DNA of 64,000 bases from Rhodobiaceae bacterium (GTDB lineage: Bacteria; Pseudomonadota; Alphaproteobacteria; Rhizobiales; Tepidamorphaceae). Shown piece after piece: positions 34,653 through 43,727 of the stretch (its first letter is position 1; each line of letters starts with the position of its first letter). The stretch is taken from contig JACKJK010000003.1 in the NCBI GenBank assembly GCA_020637985.1, positions 434,001 through 498,000 on the forward strand, in the 5' to 3' direction. The translations under genes were made by a program, and so were the position numbers. The notes under the pieces are model-generated. The model was not told the origin of the DNA. It was given only the letters and a program-made list of their open reading frames with translations, and did not search any database.

Positions 34653-35099
34653 CTACCAGTGGCCGGTGTTTCCCATCGACGCCCAGGGCTCGGCGGCTGG
34701 CAGGGCTGCGCCCTTCTGCAGCAGTTCGATCGAGATATTGTCCGGCGAGCGGACGAACGCCATGCGCCCGTCGCGCGGCGGCCGGTTGATGGTGACGCCA
34801 CCGTCCATGAGGGCCTGGCAGGTCTCGTAGATGTTGTCGACGGCGAACGCCAGGTGGCCGAAATTGCGCCCCTCGCCATAGGCTTCCGGATCCCAGTTGT
34901 ATGTCAGTTCCAGCAGCGGTGCACGTTCAGCCACGGCGCGCCCCTCGTCGTCAGGGGCGGCGAGGAAGATCAGCGTATAGCGGCCCTTTTCGTCGACCCT
35001 GCGGTCGGTTTCGACCATCCCGAGCTTGTTGCAGTAGAAGTCGAGAGAGGCATCCACGTCGGAAACCCGGACCATGGTGTGCAGGTATTTCAGGCTCAT
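34653..35099 (-). CDS. gloA: Lactoylglutathione lyase (glyoxalase I)
   Basis: A 148-residue metalloenzyme that converts the methylglyoxal-glutathione hemithioacetal to S-lactoylglutathione. The four metal ligands of the VOC fold are in place: H7 (LHTMVRV), E64 (LLELTYNWD), H82 (FGHLAFAV) and E125 (SIELLQ). The short single-domain form and the CNKLGMVETDRR block are typical of the bacterial nickel-dependent class. It is divergent from the sirtuin gene with 92 bp between. It encodes a cytoplasmic detoxification enzyme. Confidence 0.94.
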   Translation of the reverse strand: MSLKYLHTMVRVSDVDASLDFYCNKLGMVETDRRVDEKGRYTLIFLAAPDDEGRAVAERAPLLELTYNWDPEAYGEGRNFGHLAFAVDNIYETCQALMDGGVTINRPPRDGRMAFVRSPDNISIELLQKGAALPAAEPWASMGNTGHW

Positions 35100-35191
35100 C
35101 TGAGATCTCTTCCATTTCGTCGTATTCGGCCCTTGCGGCGCGACACCAGCAAGTTAGAACAAAAGCAGACGATGCCAAGGGGGCAGGGCGC

Positions 35192-36007
35192 ATGGCTTCC
35201 CGATTGCCGAAATCGCTGTCACCCGCCGATGGCGGGGCAAGGCTGGCGCAGCTCATCGGCGCGGCGGACCGGATCGTGGTCTTCACCGGCGCCGGCGTCA
35301 GCACCGATTGCGGCATTCCCGACTTCCGCAGTCCCGGCGGGCAATGGTCGAACAACATGCCCATTTCCTTTCAGGACTTCGTTGCCAGCGCCGATGCGCG
35401 CCGCGAGGCCTGGCGCCGGAAATTCGCCATGCAGCCGTTCTTCGATGCCGCCACGGCGACGACCGTTCACGAAAGCCCCGCGCACGCCGCGATCCGCGCA
35501 CTGAACGATACCGGCCGGGTTTCAGCCATCATCACCCAGAACATCGACAACCTGCACCAGGCATCCGGCATCCCGGCCGAACGGGTGATCGAACTGCACG
35601 GCAACGGCTCCTATGCGACCTGCCTCGACTGCAGCGAACGCCATGAACTGGACGATATCCGCAGGGCTTTCGAGGAAACCGGTGATCCGCCGGCCTGTTC
35701 CGCCTGTGGCGGCATCGTCAAGACGGCAACTGTTTCCTTTGGCCAGCCCATGCCGCGCGCGCAGATGCGCCGGGCGCTCGGGGAAACCCTGGCCAGCGAC
35801 CTGTTCATCGCGCTGGGCTCCTCGCTTGTCGTCATGCCCGCAGCCGAACTGCCGGCGATCGCAAAGCAGAACGGGGCCGCTCTCGTGATCGTGAACAACG
35901 AGGCAACCGGTCTTGATGCGCTGGCAGATCTCGCGATTCGCGGAGACATCGGCGAGACATTTGCCTGCTGGATGCAGTCCAGGGCCGACCGGGGCGCCAA
36001 CATCTAG
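35192..36007 (+). CDS. Sir2-family NAD-dependent protein deacylase
   Basis: A 271-residue sirtuin with the NAD motif GAGVSTDCGIPDFRS at 33-47, TQNIDNLH at 115-122 and catalytic H136 (ELHG). The zinc site has cysteines 144, 147, 169 and 172 (CLDC and CSAC). It has no Tyr-x-x-Arg acyl-pocket pair typical of CobB/SIRT5 desuccinylases in the FRS-W loop, so lysine deacetylation is likelier. ATG 35192 is chosen; the frame extending back to 34901 overlaps gloA antisense and lacks homology. Likely targets include metabolic enzymes such as acyl-CoA synthetases, which is inference. Confidence 0.92.
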   Translation: MASRLPKSLSPADGGARLAQLIGAADRIVVFTGAGVSTDCGIPDFRSPGGQWSNNMPISFQDFVASADARREAWRRKFAMQPFFDAATATTVHESPAHAAIRALNDTGRVSAIITQNIDNLHQASGIPAERVIELHGNGSYATCLDCSERHELDDIRRAFEETGDPPACSACGGIVKTATVSFGQPMPRAQMRRALGETLASDLFIALGSSLVVMPAAELPAIAKQNGAALVIVNNEATGLDALADLAIRGDIGETFACWMQSRADRGANI

Positions 36008-36267
36008 CCAGGTGATTGTGGGCAAACCGGTCACACTTCGACAAAACACGCTTGGCGGGCCTTCCAGTGTGCGAAAGCGATGCTATCCTCGCATACGAAT
36101 CGTTGTGCACGCTGCGCAGTGGTTGCGCGGCAGATGAGTGTTTTGGGGCAGAACCAGTCGGCGGGGCGGGTTTCTGTTCAGGAGAGTACGCCCGCCGGGG
36201 CGCGAGCGGCGGCTTGCGCGCATCACCCCGGCGACTTGGCGTAGAGGTGTGTAGGGGGGAGTATGCC

Positions 36268-36912
36268 ATGGGGCCGAAGTCCGAATTCGACCTCAGTGAG
36301 CCGGAGGCCACGAAGGCACAAGGATCAGAGGCGTCAGGTTCGACGGACCAGCAGGGTCTGTCGGCGTACGGCGAGAACTTTGTCGAGGACGACGCGAATG
36401 TCGACGTCATCGAGATTGCCGGCGCGATCAAGTGGTTCGACGTAGCCAAGGGCTTTGGTTTCATTGTTCCCGACAACGGCATGGAGGACGTGCTCCTGCA
36501 CGTGACCTGCCTGCGCCGCGACGGATTTCAGACGGCCTATGAAGGCGCGCGGGTCGTCTGCGAAGCGCTGAACCGGCCGAAGGGTCTGCAGGCCTTCCGC
36601 ATCCTCAGCATGGACGAATCGACCGCCGTTCACCCGGCCCAGGTCGAGCCGCGCACGCACGTGACCGTGACGCCGGAAGGCGAGTTCGAGCGTGTCGAGG
36701 TCAAGTGGTTCAACCGTATCCGCGGCTATGGCTTCCTCACCCGTGGTGTCGGCACGTCGGACATCTTCATTCACATGGAAACCCTGCGCCGGTTCGGGTT
36801 CACCGAGCTGCGTCAGGGCCAGTTCCTGCTGGTGCGCTTCGGCAACGGGCCGAAGGGGTTGATGGCGGCGGAGATCAAGCCCGACGGCCCTGGCGGGTTT
36901 TCCTCTCATTGA
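36268..36912 (+). CDS. Cold-shock protein with two cold-shock domains
   Basis: A 214-residue RNA/DNA-binding protein. An acidic, disordered N-terminal 48 residues precedes two cold-shock domains at about 50-115 and 140-205. Each has an RNP1-like motif (KGFGFIV at 61-67; RGYGFLT at 152-158) and an RNP2-like strand (VLLHV; IFIHM). Double-CSD proteins are widespread in alphaproteobacteria (Caulobacter CspC/CspD type) and act in cold or stationary-phase adaptation. ATG 36268 follows a GGGGGAG ribosome site. The 260-bp upstream leader could form a long 5' UTR, a feature of csp genes, but I cannot demonstrate a thermosensor. Confidence 0.9.
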   Translation: MGPKSEFDLSEPEATKAQGSEASGSTDQQGLSAYGENFVEDDANVDVIEIAGAIKWFDVAKGFGFIVPDNGMEDVLLHVTCLRRDGFQTAYEGARVVCEALNRPKGLQAFRILSMDESTAVHPAQVEPRTHVTVTPEGEFERVEVKWFNRIRGYGFLTRGVGTSDIFIHMETLRRFGFTELRQGQFLLVRFGNGPKGLMAAEIKPDGPGGFSSH

Positions 36913-36932
36913 GCGGCGCAGCCGCGTAGCCC

Positions 36933-37433
36933 ATGCAACCGATTGTCGATCTGCGAGGACGGCTGGCACTGGGCTTTCCGGCAAGCCACGCGGCAATTTT
37001 CCTGCTGGCGATTCTGGCGTTCGTGCTTGCCGGGCCGCTGCGCGCCGTGGGCGAGGACGCCCACCTTGTCGTGGAAACCGCATCCGGGCCGGTCGACTTC
37101 ACCGTCGAACTCGCATTGACTCCGCAGGAGCAGGCGCGCGGCCTGATGTTCCGCAACACGCTGGCTGAACGCCACGGGATGCTGTTCGATTTCGGTCGCC
37201 CGCGCGAAGTGACCATGTGGATGAAGAACACGCTCATCCCGCTCGACATGCTGTTCATTCGCGCCGACGGAACGATCCACCGCATCGCCGAGCAGACCCA
37301 GCCGCTGTCGCTGGATACCATCGCGTCCAATGGCGATGTGAAGGCGGTATTCGAGATCGCGGGCGGCTCCGCGTCGGCGCTCGGAATCAAGGCCGGAGAC
37401 ATTGTCCGTCATCCGATATTCCCCGCAAGGTAA
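36933..37433 (+). CDS. DUF192 family exported protein
   Basis: A 166-residue protein with a signal peptide or anchor (residues about 12-40, AAIFLLAILAFVLAGPL) and a DUF192 domain: TPQEQARGLMFRNTLAERHGMLFDF followed by WMKNTLIPLDMLFI and a closing GIKAGDIVRH. The family is a small compact beta-fold of unknown function found in many bacteria. It begins 20 bp after the cold-shock gene on the same strand and may be cotranscribed with it. Confidence 0.88.
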   Translation: MQPIVDLRGRLALGFPASHAAIFLLAILAFVLAGPLRAVGEDAHLVVETASGPVDFTVELALTPQEQARGLMFRNTLAERHGMLFDFGRPREVTMWMKNTLIPLDMLFIRADGTIHRIAEQTQPLSLDTIASNGDVKAVFEIAGGSASALGIKAGDIVRHPIFPAR

Positions 37434-37600
37434 ACACATCCCCGATCTATCTGCTTGCGCGCGCCGGCAAAGGTATTCGTCAACCATGGGGCGTCACAAT
37501 CACGCCGATCCGCAGCCAGTTTGTGCCATAGCCGCTTGCCTTGACCGCGTTTCGATGGCACCAAGCTTGCGCGGGTTTCATCAAGCCGTGTCAGGCCGTC

Positions 37601-37677
<77 letters not shown>

Positions 37678-37728
37678 GGCCCGGCGCAGGCCGATCGCGG
37701 ACGCGAAACGCAAGACGGGACGATTGAG

Positions 37729-38034
37729 ATGCGAGCCAGAATCTACCGGCCGGCGAGAACGGCGATGCAGTCGGGGCGGGCCAAGACGAAGCGTTGGCTG
37801 CTGGAGTTCGAGCAGGCCGCGCCGCGCGAGATCGAACCCTTGATGGGCTGGACGAGTTCGCGCGACACCCGCCAGCAGCTGCGCCTGTGGTTCGACACCA
37901 GGGAAGACGCGGTCGCCTACGCGCAGAAGAACGGCATCGACGCGCAACTCATTTCCGATACCCGCCGCCGCCGCCAGGTCGTGTCCTACTCTGACAACTT
38001 CCGTTTTGACCGGCGCGGGCAGTGGACGCACTGA
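37729..38034 (+). CDS. NADH-ubiquinone oxidoreductase accessory subunit, NDUFS4 (18 kDa) family
   Basis: A 101-residue protein of the ETC complex I conserved-region family, the alphaproteobacterial counterpart of mitochondrial NDUFS4. Its conserved blocks are ARIYRPARTAMQSG, WLLEFEQ, EPLMGWTSSRDTRQQ and the YSDNFRFDRRGQWTH ending. It attaches to the peripheral arm of respiratory complex I. ATG 37729 gives the family N-terminus; the open frame further upstream runs into tRNA-Pro. It sits between two tRNA genes, away from the nuo cluster. Confidence 0.93.
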   Translation: MRARIYRPARTAMQSGRAKTKRWLLEFEQAAPREIEPLMGWTSSRDTRQQLRLWFDTREDAVAYAQKNGIDAQLISDTRRRRQVVSYSDNFRFDRRGQWTH

Positions 38035-38074
38035 TACCGCCCGGTTCGGTGCACCGCGCGACGCGAGCGAAAAC

Positions 38075-38151
38075 GGCCCCGTAGCTCAGCTGGACAGAGC
38101 ACCGGCCTTCTAAGCCGATGGTCGCAGGTTCGAATCCTGCCGGGGTCGCCA
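38075..38151 (+). tRNA. tRNA-Arg (anticodon TCT)
   Basis: A 77-nt tRNA with encoded CCA. The acceptor GGCCCCG pairs with CGGGGTC, the anticodon loop is CTTCTAA with TCT, and the T-arm is GGTTCGAATCC. It lies between the NDUFS4-type gene and the convergent cystathionine beta-lyase-like gene. Confidence 0.95.
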
Positions 38152-38172
38152 GTTCTGGCGCGACACCGCCGC

Positions 38173-39375
38173 TCAGCCGGCCCCGCCCGCTGCCCGCCAT
38201 CGATCGAGGCCAGCCTCCAGGTCGGCCCTCAGGTCCGCGACATCCTCCAGTCCGATGTGCAGGCGGATCGCCGGCCCTTCCGCCTCGAACCTCGTCGCCG
38301 TGCGGTAGCTCGCGCAGTCGAAGGGGATCGCCAGGCTCTCGAAGCCACCCCACGAATACCCGAGGCCGAAATATGCTAGGTCGTCCAGGAAGGCGGCCAC
38401 AGCGGCATCCGGCCCCGGCTTCATGATCATGCTGAACAACCCGCTGGCGCCGGAGAAATCCCGTTTCCAGATGGCGTGGCCGGGGTGGCTTTCCAGGCCC
38501 GGATGCAGCACCCGCGAAACCTCCGGCCGGGTCTCCAGCCAGCGCGCGATCTCCAGCGCCGACGCCATGTGCCGGGCAAGCCGCAGGTGCATCGTGCGAA
38601 GCCCGCGCTGGGCGAGGTAGACGTCATCGGGCCCCGCCGCCAGCCCCATGTTGCCCCAGGTGTCGTGCAGCCGCTTCCACCACGCCTCGTTGGCGGTCAC
38701 GGTCCCGAGCATCGCGTCGGAATGGCCCACGACATACTTCGTCCCCGCGTAGACCGCGAAGTCAACGCCGTGCTCGATCGGCCGGAAGTAGAGTGGCGTT
38801 GCCCAGGTGTTGTCCATGGCAACCGCGATGCCGCGCGCGCGCGCCGCGGCTGCGATCGCCGGCACGTCCTGCATCTCGAAGGTCTGCGATCCCGGCGCCT
38901 CGGTGAACACGAGCTCGGTGTTGTCGCGGAACAGTTCGGCGATACCCGCTCCGGCGCGCGGGTCGAAATAGGTGGTCTCGATCCCGAGTTGCTTCAGCAC
39001 CGTATTGCAGAAGTTTCGCGTCGGCTGATAGGCGTTGTCGGTGACCAGGATATGGCCGCCGCTCTTCACGACCGTGAGGATGGTCAACGAGATTGCGGCG
39101 AGCCCGGAGGGAACGAGCACCGTACCCGCGCCGCCATCGAGTTCCGTCAGTGCTGCCTCCAGCGCTTCGGTCGTCGGAGAGCCACGCCGCCCGTAGGTAT
39201 AACGCTGCTGCCGCGATTTCAGCGTCGCGACATCCGGATAGAGCACGGTGGAGCCGTGATAGACGGGTGGATTGACGAACCCGAAATAGTCTTCCGGAGT
39301 GCGGCCCGATGTCACAATCGTCGTGCCGCGTCCGCGTGCGTTTTTCGGCTTTGCGCCCGCCATCATCTTCTCCAT
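38173..39375 (-). CDS. metC: Cystathionine beta-lyase-type Cys/Met-metabolism PLP enzyme
   Basis: A 400-residue gamma-family PLP enzyme that would cleave cystathionine to homocysteine, pyruvate and ammonia. PLP-binding features are the GLAAISLTIL helix, D188 (AMDNTWATP) and the Schiff-base lysine K213 (AGTKYVVGHSD). The N-terminal block VNPPVYHGSTVLYP and the SWGGFESL segment fit bacterial MetC more than gamma-synthases. The start could be ATG 39375 or one of the adjacent ATGs at 39366 and 39363. Relatives include methionine gamma-lyase, so the symbol is tentative. Confidence 0.82.
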   Translation of the reverse strand: MEKMMAGAKPKNARGRGTTIVTSGRTPEDYFGFVNPPVYHGSTVLYPDVATLKSRQQRYTYGRRGSPTTEALEAALTELDGGAGTVLVPSGLAAISLTILTVVKSGGHILVTDNAYQPTRNFCNTVLKQLGIETTYFDPRAGAGIAELFRDNTELVFTEAPGSQTFEMQDVPAIAAAARARGIAVAMDNTWATPLYFRPIEHGVDFAVYAGTKYVVGHSDAMLGTVTANEAWWKRLHDTWGNMGLAAGPDDVYLAQRGLRTMHLRLARHMASALEIARWLETRPEVSRVLHPGLESHPGHAIWKRDFSGASGLFSMIMKPGPDAAVAAFLDDLAYFGLGYSWGGFESLAIPFDCASYRTATRFEAEGPAIRLHIGLEDVADLRADLEAGLDRWRAAGGAG

Positions 39376-39854
39376 GTGTCGGTTCCGAGCGATTGCCGCT
39401 CCCCGTCTCCTGGCGCGGCTACGCTCTTGGTGAAGCGTTCGTTTACGCATTTCAATCACGAATGCTATCGACCTTCGTAAATTTCTTGACCTTGCGGCCT
39501 CAATCGCCTTGGATGGGCCCACTGTCGCCGGTCATCGGTGCACAAGGCGGGGAAACCGCCGGACAGTCCAGACGGGAACGGGTGTCAGGTGTCGACATCC
39601 CCATCATGCCGCGCACATCGCTGCGCCAGTGATTCCGTGTGCTTGATCTGTCCGCGTTCCCGGTCGGCCATGGCCGCGATCGGAGCCTGCGTCAGCCGCG
39701 CTAGACGGCGCGCGGGCGACAAGAGGGTGAGAGGGGAAACCGGGATTCTTGAATCCGCCGCCAGGTTGGATGTGGACTTGTCCGCGTTCGCCTGCTGCGC
39801 GCTTCTGGAGCCCCAGGCGACCTCAAGTTCTTAATGGATAGAAAAGGCTGCAAG
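39376..39854. other. Intergenic region upstream of aapJ
   Basis: A 479-bp divergent region between the metC-like gene and aapJ, with no convincing coding frame. It should hold promoters for both. A TTGACC hexamer at 39486-39491 with TTGGAT 17 bp later (39509-39514) is a weak rightward promoter candidate. Immediately before aapJ the DNA is AT-richer, consistent with a leader. I see no riboswitch or tRNA. Confidence 0.4.
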
Positions 39855-40868
39855 ATGAAAAATCTTATCACGGCCGCGGCGGTCACCGCCGCGTTCGGCT
39901 TCGGGATCGCGAGCGCCCAGGCTGGGACCCTTGATGACGTCAAGGCCAAGGGCTTCGTCCAGTGCGGTGTGAGCCAGGGCCTGCCCGGCTTCTCGAATCC
40001 TGACGACAAGGGCAACTGGAGCGGCATCGACGTCGACTACTGCCGTGCGCTTTCCGCCGCGATCTTCGGCAACGGCGATGCCGTGAAGTTCCGGCCGCTG
40101 TCGGCCAAGGAGCGCTTCACCGCGCTTCAGTCCGGTGAAGTCGACATCCTGTCGCGCAACACCACCTGGACGATGGGCCGCGACACCACGATCGGCACCT
40201 TCGCCGGCGTGACCTACTACGACGGCCAGGGCTTCATGGTCCGCAAGTCGCTTGGCGTGACCTCGGCGCTCGAACTCGAAGGCGCCAGCGTCTGCACCAA
40301 CACCGGCACGACGACCGAGCTCAACGTCGCCGACTACTTCCGCGCCAACAACATGAAGTACGAGATCGTCGCCTTCGAGAAGGCCGACGAGGTCGTGCAG
40401 GCCTATGACGCCGGTCGCTGCGACGTCTACACCACGGACGCCTCGGGCCTCTATGCCCAGCGCCTGAAGCTGACCAAGCCGGACGAGCATATCGTCCTGC
40501 CGGAAATCATCTCCAAGGAGCCGCTTGGCCCGATGGTGCGTGACGGCGACAGCCAGTGGTTCAAGATCGCCAAGTGGGTGTACTTCGCGCTGGTCAACGC
40601 TGAGGAAATGGGCGTGACCCAAGCTAACCTCGGCGAGATGATGGGAACCGACAACCCGGGCATCAAGCGCCTGCTCGGCACCGAAGGCGCCTTCGGCGAG
40701 GGCATCGGCCTCGGCAACGACTGGGCCGCTAACGCCATCAAGGCCGTCGGCAACTACGGTGAGATGTTCGACCGCAACGTCGGTCCCGACACCCCGCTCG
40801 GCATCTCCCGCGGCCAGAATGCCTTGTGGACAAAGGGCGGACTGCAGTACGCCCCGCCGGTTCGCTAG
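39855..40868 (+). CDS. aapJ: General L-amino acid ABC transporter substrate-binding protein AapJ
   Basis: A 337-residue periplasmic binding protein: a signal peptide (KNLITAAAVTAAFGFGIASAQA) and a mature region starting GTLDDVKAKGFVQCGVSQGLPGFS, which is diagnostic of AapJ/BztA. It includes the family 3 SBP signature GIDVDYCRALSAAIFG. It captures a broad range of L-amino acids (glutamate, aspartate, branched-chain and others) in Rhizobium. ATG 39855 directly precedes the signal peptide. A long RNA hairpin lies between it and aapQ. Confidence 0.94.
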   Translation: MKNLITAAAVTAAFGFGIASAQAGTLDDVKAKGFVQCGVSQGLPGFSNPDDKGNWSGIDVDYCRALSAAIFGNGDAVKFRPLSAKERFTALQSGEVDILSRNTTWTMGRDTTIGTFAGVTYYDGQGFMVRKSLGVTSALELEGASVCTNTGTTTELNVADYFRANNMKYEIVAFEKADEVVQAYDAGRCDVYTTDASGLYAQRLKLTKPDEHIVLPEIISKEPLGPMVRDGDSQWFKIAKWVYFALVNAEEMGVTQANLGEMMGTDNPGIKRLLGTEGAFGEGIGLGNDWAANAIKAVGNYGEMFDRNVGPDTPLGISRGQNALWTKGGLQYAPPVR

Positions 40869-41173
40869 GCTGATCCGACAGGTTGTCCGGCCGGCAGCAA
40901 TCCACTGCCGGCCGGACGGCTCCGCGAAAAGAAGACACGGACAGGCGAAGTAACTCGGGTTTTTCACTGGGACCTGCCATTCGGCAAGGCCGCTGCAAGG
41001 CCAACCGATCTCGGCAGCAGGACGACAAGCCCGGCCGCCCCCACAGGCGCTGCTGACATCGCCAGGGCGGTGTTCCAGCCGAGCGCTACTGCATGGCGGA
41101 AGAGTGCGGCGACAGGTCGCCTCAGCGCGGCATGGCGACGTCGCGCACAAGAACAAGAGCGGGCACGAGGGAC
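40869..41173. other. aapJ-aapQ intergenic region
   Basis: A 305-bp gap inside the aap operon. It contains the strong stem-loop at 40885-40917 and otherwise no protein-like frame. An open frame entering aapQ from 41093 is an N-terminal extension without family similarity. Confidence 0.5.
40885..40917 (+). promoter_or_regulatory. Stem-loop downstream of aapJ (mRNA stabiliser or partial terminator)
   Basis: A perfect 13-bp stem, GTCCGGCCGGCAG at 40885-40897 pairing with 40905-40917 across a seven-base CAATCCA loop, starts 16 bp after the aapJ stop. No T-run follows, so it is not a standard intrinsic terminator. Hairpins between binding-protein and permease genes commonly protect the upstream message and give excess binding protein. 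Confidence 0.75.
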
Positions 41174-42370
41174 ATGGCGGTTCACACTTCCGACGATCAC
41201 GACGATGCACCAGCCAAGGCAGCATTCATCTACGATCCCAAGGTGCGCGGCGTCTTCTACCAGATTGTTCTGGTTGCCGCGATCGCCTGGCTGGGATGGG
41301 AATTCATCACCAATGCCGCGCGCAACCTCGAACAGCAGAACATCTCCTCCGGGTTCGGGTTCCTCAAGAACACCGCCGGCTTCGGCATCATTCAGTCGCT
41401 CGTCGACTATTCCGAGGAATCGAGCTACGGGCGCGCCCTCTACGTCGGCTTCCTGAACACGATCCTGATCGCCGTCATTGGCATCGCGCTTGCGACCGTT
41501 CTCGGTTTCATCATTGGCATCGCGCGGCTTTCCACGAACTGGATCATCTCGCGCCTCGCCTATGTCTACATCGAGATTATCCGCAACATTCCCCTGCTGC
41601 TTCAGATCTTCTTCTGGTACTTCGCCGTCCTTCGGGCCGTGCCGAACCCGCGCAATTCGATCGAGCTCATACCAGGCAGCGTGTTCCTCAACAACCGTGG
41701 CATCTTCCTGCCGCGCCCCGTCTTTGAGGAGGGATCCTCGCTGATCCTGTTTGGCCTGATCGCGGGAATCGCCGCGGCGCTCGGGATCTCGAACTGGGCG
41801 CGCAAGCGGCAAATGGAGACGGGCCAGCCGTTCCCGTCGTTCCGCGTCGGGCTCGGTCTCGTCCTTGGTCTGCCGCTGCTGGGCTATCTGCTCGGCGGCA
41901 TGCCGGTATCGATGGAATTCGCCGAGCTGCGCGGATTCAATTTCACCGGCGGCATGAAGATGACGCCCGAATTCATGGCGCTGCTGCTGGCGCTGTCGAT
42001 CTACACCGCGGCCTTCATCGCCGAGATCGTGCGCGCCGGCATCCTGGCGGTCAGTCACGGCCAGACCGAGGCGTCCTACGCGCTCGGGCTTCGCCCGGGA
42101 CCGACGCTGCGTCTCGTGGTCGTTCCGCAGGCCATGCGGGTGATCATTCCGCCGCTGACCAGCCAGTATCTCAACCTGACGAAAAACTCCTCGCTGGCCG
42201 TGGCGATTGCCTACCCCGATCTCGTCTCGGTCGGTGGCACGGTGCTGAACCAGACTGGCCAGGCGATCGAGGTCATCGGCATCTGGATGGTTGTCTACCT
42301 GGGACTGAGCCTGCTCACGTCGGCGTTCATGAACTGGTACAACAACCGCATGGCGCTCGTGGAGCGGTGA
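41174..42370 (+). CDS. aapQ: General L-amino acid ABC transporter permease AapQ
   Basis: A 398-residue membrane permease of the HisM/GlnP class with about eight hydrophobic segments and a periplasmic insertion typical of Aap/Bzt permeases. The EAA loop is GQTEASYALGLRPGPTLRLVVVPQAMRVIIPPL near residues 295-330. The N-terminus FIYDPKVRGVFYQIVLV and GFGFLKNTAGFGI are family blocks. ATG 41174 with CGAGGG upstream is chosen over the 41093 frame start. It pairs with AapM to form the channel. Confidence 0.93.
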   Translation: MAVHTSDDHDDAPAKAAFIYDPKVRGVFYQIVLVAAIAWLGWEFITNAARNLEQQNISSGFGFLKNTAGFGIIQSLVDYSEESSYGRALYVGFLNTILIAVIGIALATVLGFIIGIARLSTNWIISRLAYVYIEIIRNIPLLLQIFFWYFAVLRAVPNPRNSIELIPGSVFLNNRGIFLPRPVFEEGSSLILFGLIAGIAAALGISNWARKRQMETGQPFPSFRVGLGLVLGLPLLGYLLGGMPVSMEFAELRGFNFTGGMKMTPEFMALLLALSIYTAAFIAEIVRAGILAVSHGQTEASYALGLRPGPTLRLVVVPQAMRVIIPPLTSQYLNLTKNSSLAVAIAYPDLVSVGGTVLNQTGQAIEVIGIWMVVYLGLSLLTSAFMNWYNNRMALVER

Positions 42371-42380
42371 GGGCAGGGAC

Positions 42381-43712
42381 ATGGCAACAAGAAACGAAAC
42401 CAACGCCGCCGCGTCCGGTATCGGTTGGGTCCGTGGCGAGATGCAGGCGGAGATGGCCGCGCCTGCGACCGATGTCGGTCTCATCGGCTGGATGCGGCAG
42501 CACCTGTTCTCCGGTGTGTTCAACACCATCCTGACGCTGTTTGGCGCCTATCTCGTCTACGTCCTCGTTCCGCCGATCTTCAAGTTCGCGGTAACGGATG
42601 CGGTTTGGAACGGCGACAATCGCGAGGCTTGCGTCGGATCCCACGGCGCTTGCTGGGCCTACGTGAAGGCCTACGCAGCACAGTTCATATATGGACGCTT
42701 TCCCGATCCCGAACGCTGGCGCGTCAACATCGTGTTCGTGTTGCTCGCGGCCGGTCTCGTGCCGCTACTGATGCCGACGCTGCCGTTCAAGCGCGAAAAC
42801 ACCATCTTCATGCTGCTCGTCTTCCCGGTATTGGCGTTCATCCTGCTGACCGGCGGCAACGTCGCGATCGGACAGTGGGCGTGGATTGCCCTTGCCACGA
42901 TCGGAATCGTCGCGGCCGCCTTCATCCTGCTGCCGGTGCTGGCCGGGCAGGCGAGCCTGGCAACGCGCACGAATGCAATCCTGGTTCTGGCGATCCTGCT
43001 GCTCATTCCTGCGGTGATCTTCCTGCTGGTGGGCATCGATTTCGGCCTCGAGCCCGTCGAAACCTCGAACTGGGGTGGCCTGCTGGTCACGCTTGTCATC
43101 GCCATCACCGGCATTACGGCGTCCTTGCCGTTCGGCGTGGCGCTGGCTCTGGGAAGGCGGTCGAATCTGCCGATCGTGCGGCTGCTTTCGGTGATCTTCA
43201 TCGAGTTCTGGCGCGGCGTACCGCTGATCACCGTGCTGTTCATGTCCTCGGTCGTGCTGCCGTTGTTCATGCCGGAAGGCGTCACCATCGACAAGCTGTT
43301 CCGTGCCCTGGTCGGCGTGGCGCTGTTTGCGTCCGCCTACATGGCGGAAGTCATCCGTGGCGGCCTGCAGGCCATCCCCAAGGGCCAGTACGAGGGCGCC
43401 GACGCGCTCGGCCTGACGTTCTGGCAGAAGATGGGCCTGATCGTGCTTCCGCAGGCGCTGAAGCTGGTCATTCCGGGGATCGTCAACACCTTCATCGGCC
43501 TGTTCAAGGACACCACGCTCGTCCTCATCATCGGCCTCTTCGACCTTCTCGGCCAGATCCAGTCGTCGTTCACCGACCCGACCTGGGCCACGCCGACACA
43601 GAACCACACCGGCTACATGTTCGCTGCGATGATCTTCTGGGTCTTCTGCTTCAGCATGTCTCGCTATTCGATTTTCATGGAAAAACGGCTCGACACGGGC
43701 CGTAAACGATAA
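42381..43712 (+). CDS. aapM: General L-amino acid ABC transporter permease AapM
   Basis: A 443-residue membrane permease, longer than AapQ as is usual for the AapM/BztC partner, with about ten hydrophobic segments. The EAA loop is GQYEGADALGLTFWQKMGLIVLPQALKLVIPGI near 330-365. The segment NREACVGSHGACWAYVKAYAAQFIYGRFP is an AapM-specific periplasmic loop. It begins 10 bp after aapQ with GGGCAGGG upstream and is followed after 15 bp by aapP. Confidence 0.93.
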   Translation: MATRNETNAAASGIGWVRGEMQAEMAAPATDVGLIGWMRQHLFSGVFNTILTLFGAYLVYVLVPPIFKFAVTDAVWNGDNREACVGSHGACWAYVKAYAAQFIYGRFPDPERWRVNIVFVLLAAGLVPLLMPTLPFKRENTIFMLLVFPVLAFILLTGGNVAIGQWAWIALATIGIVAAAFILLPVLAGQASLATRTNAILVLAILLLIPAVIFLLVGIDFGLEPVETSNWGGLLVTLVIAITGITASLPFGVALALGRRSNLPIVRLLSVIFIEFWRGVPLITVLFMSSVVLPLFMPEGVTIDKLFRALVGVALFASAYMAEVIRGGLQAIPKGQYEGADALGLTFWQKMGLIVLPQALKLVIPGIVNTFIGLFKDTTLVLIIGLFDLLGQIQSSFTDPTWATPTQNHTGYMFAAMIFWVFCFSMSRYSIFMEKRLDTGRKR

Positions 43713-43727
43713 CGAGGGGATTTTTCC

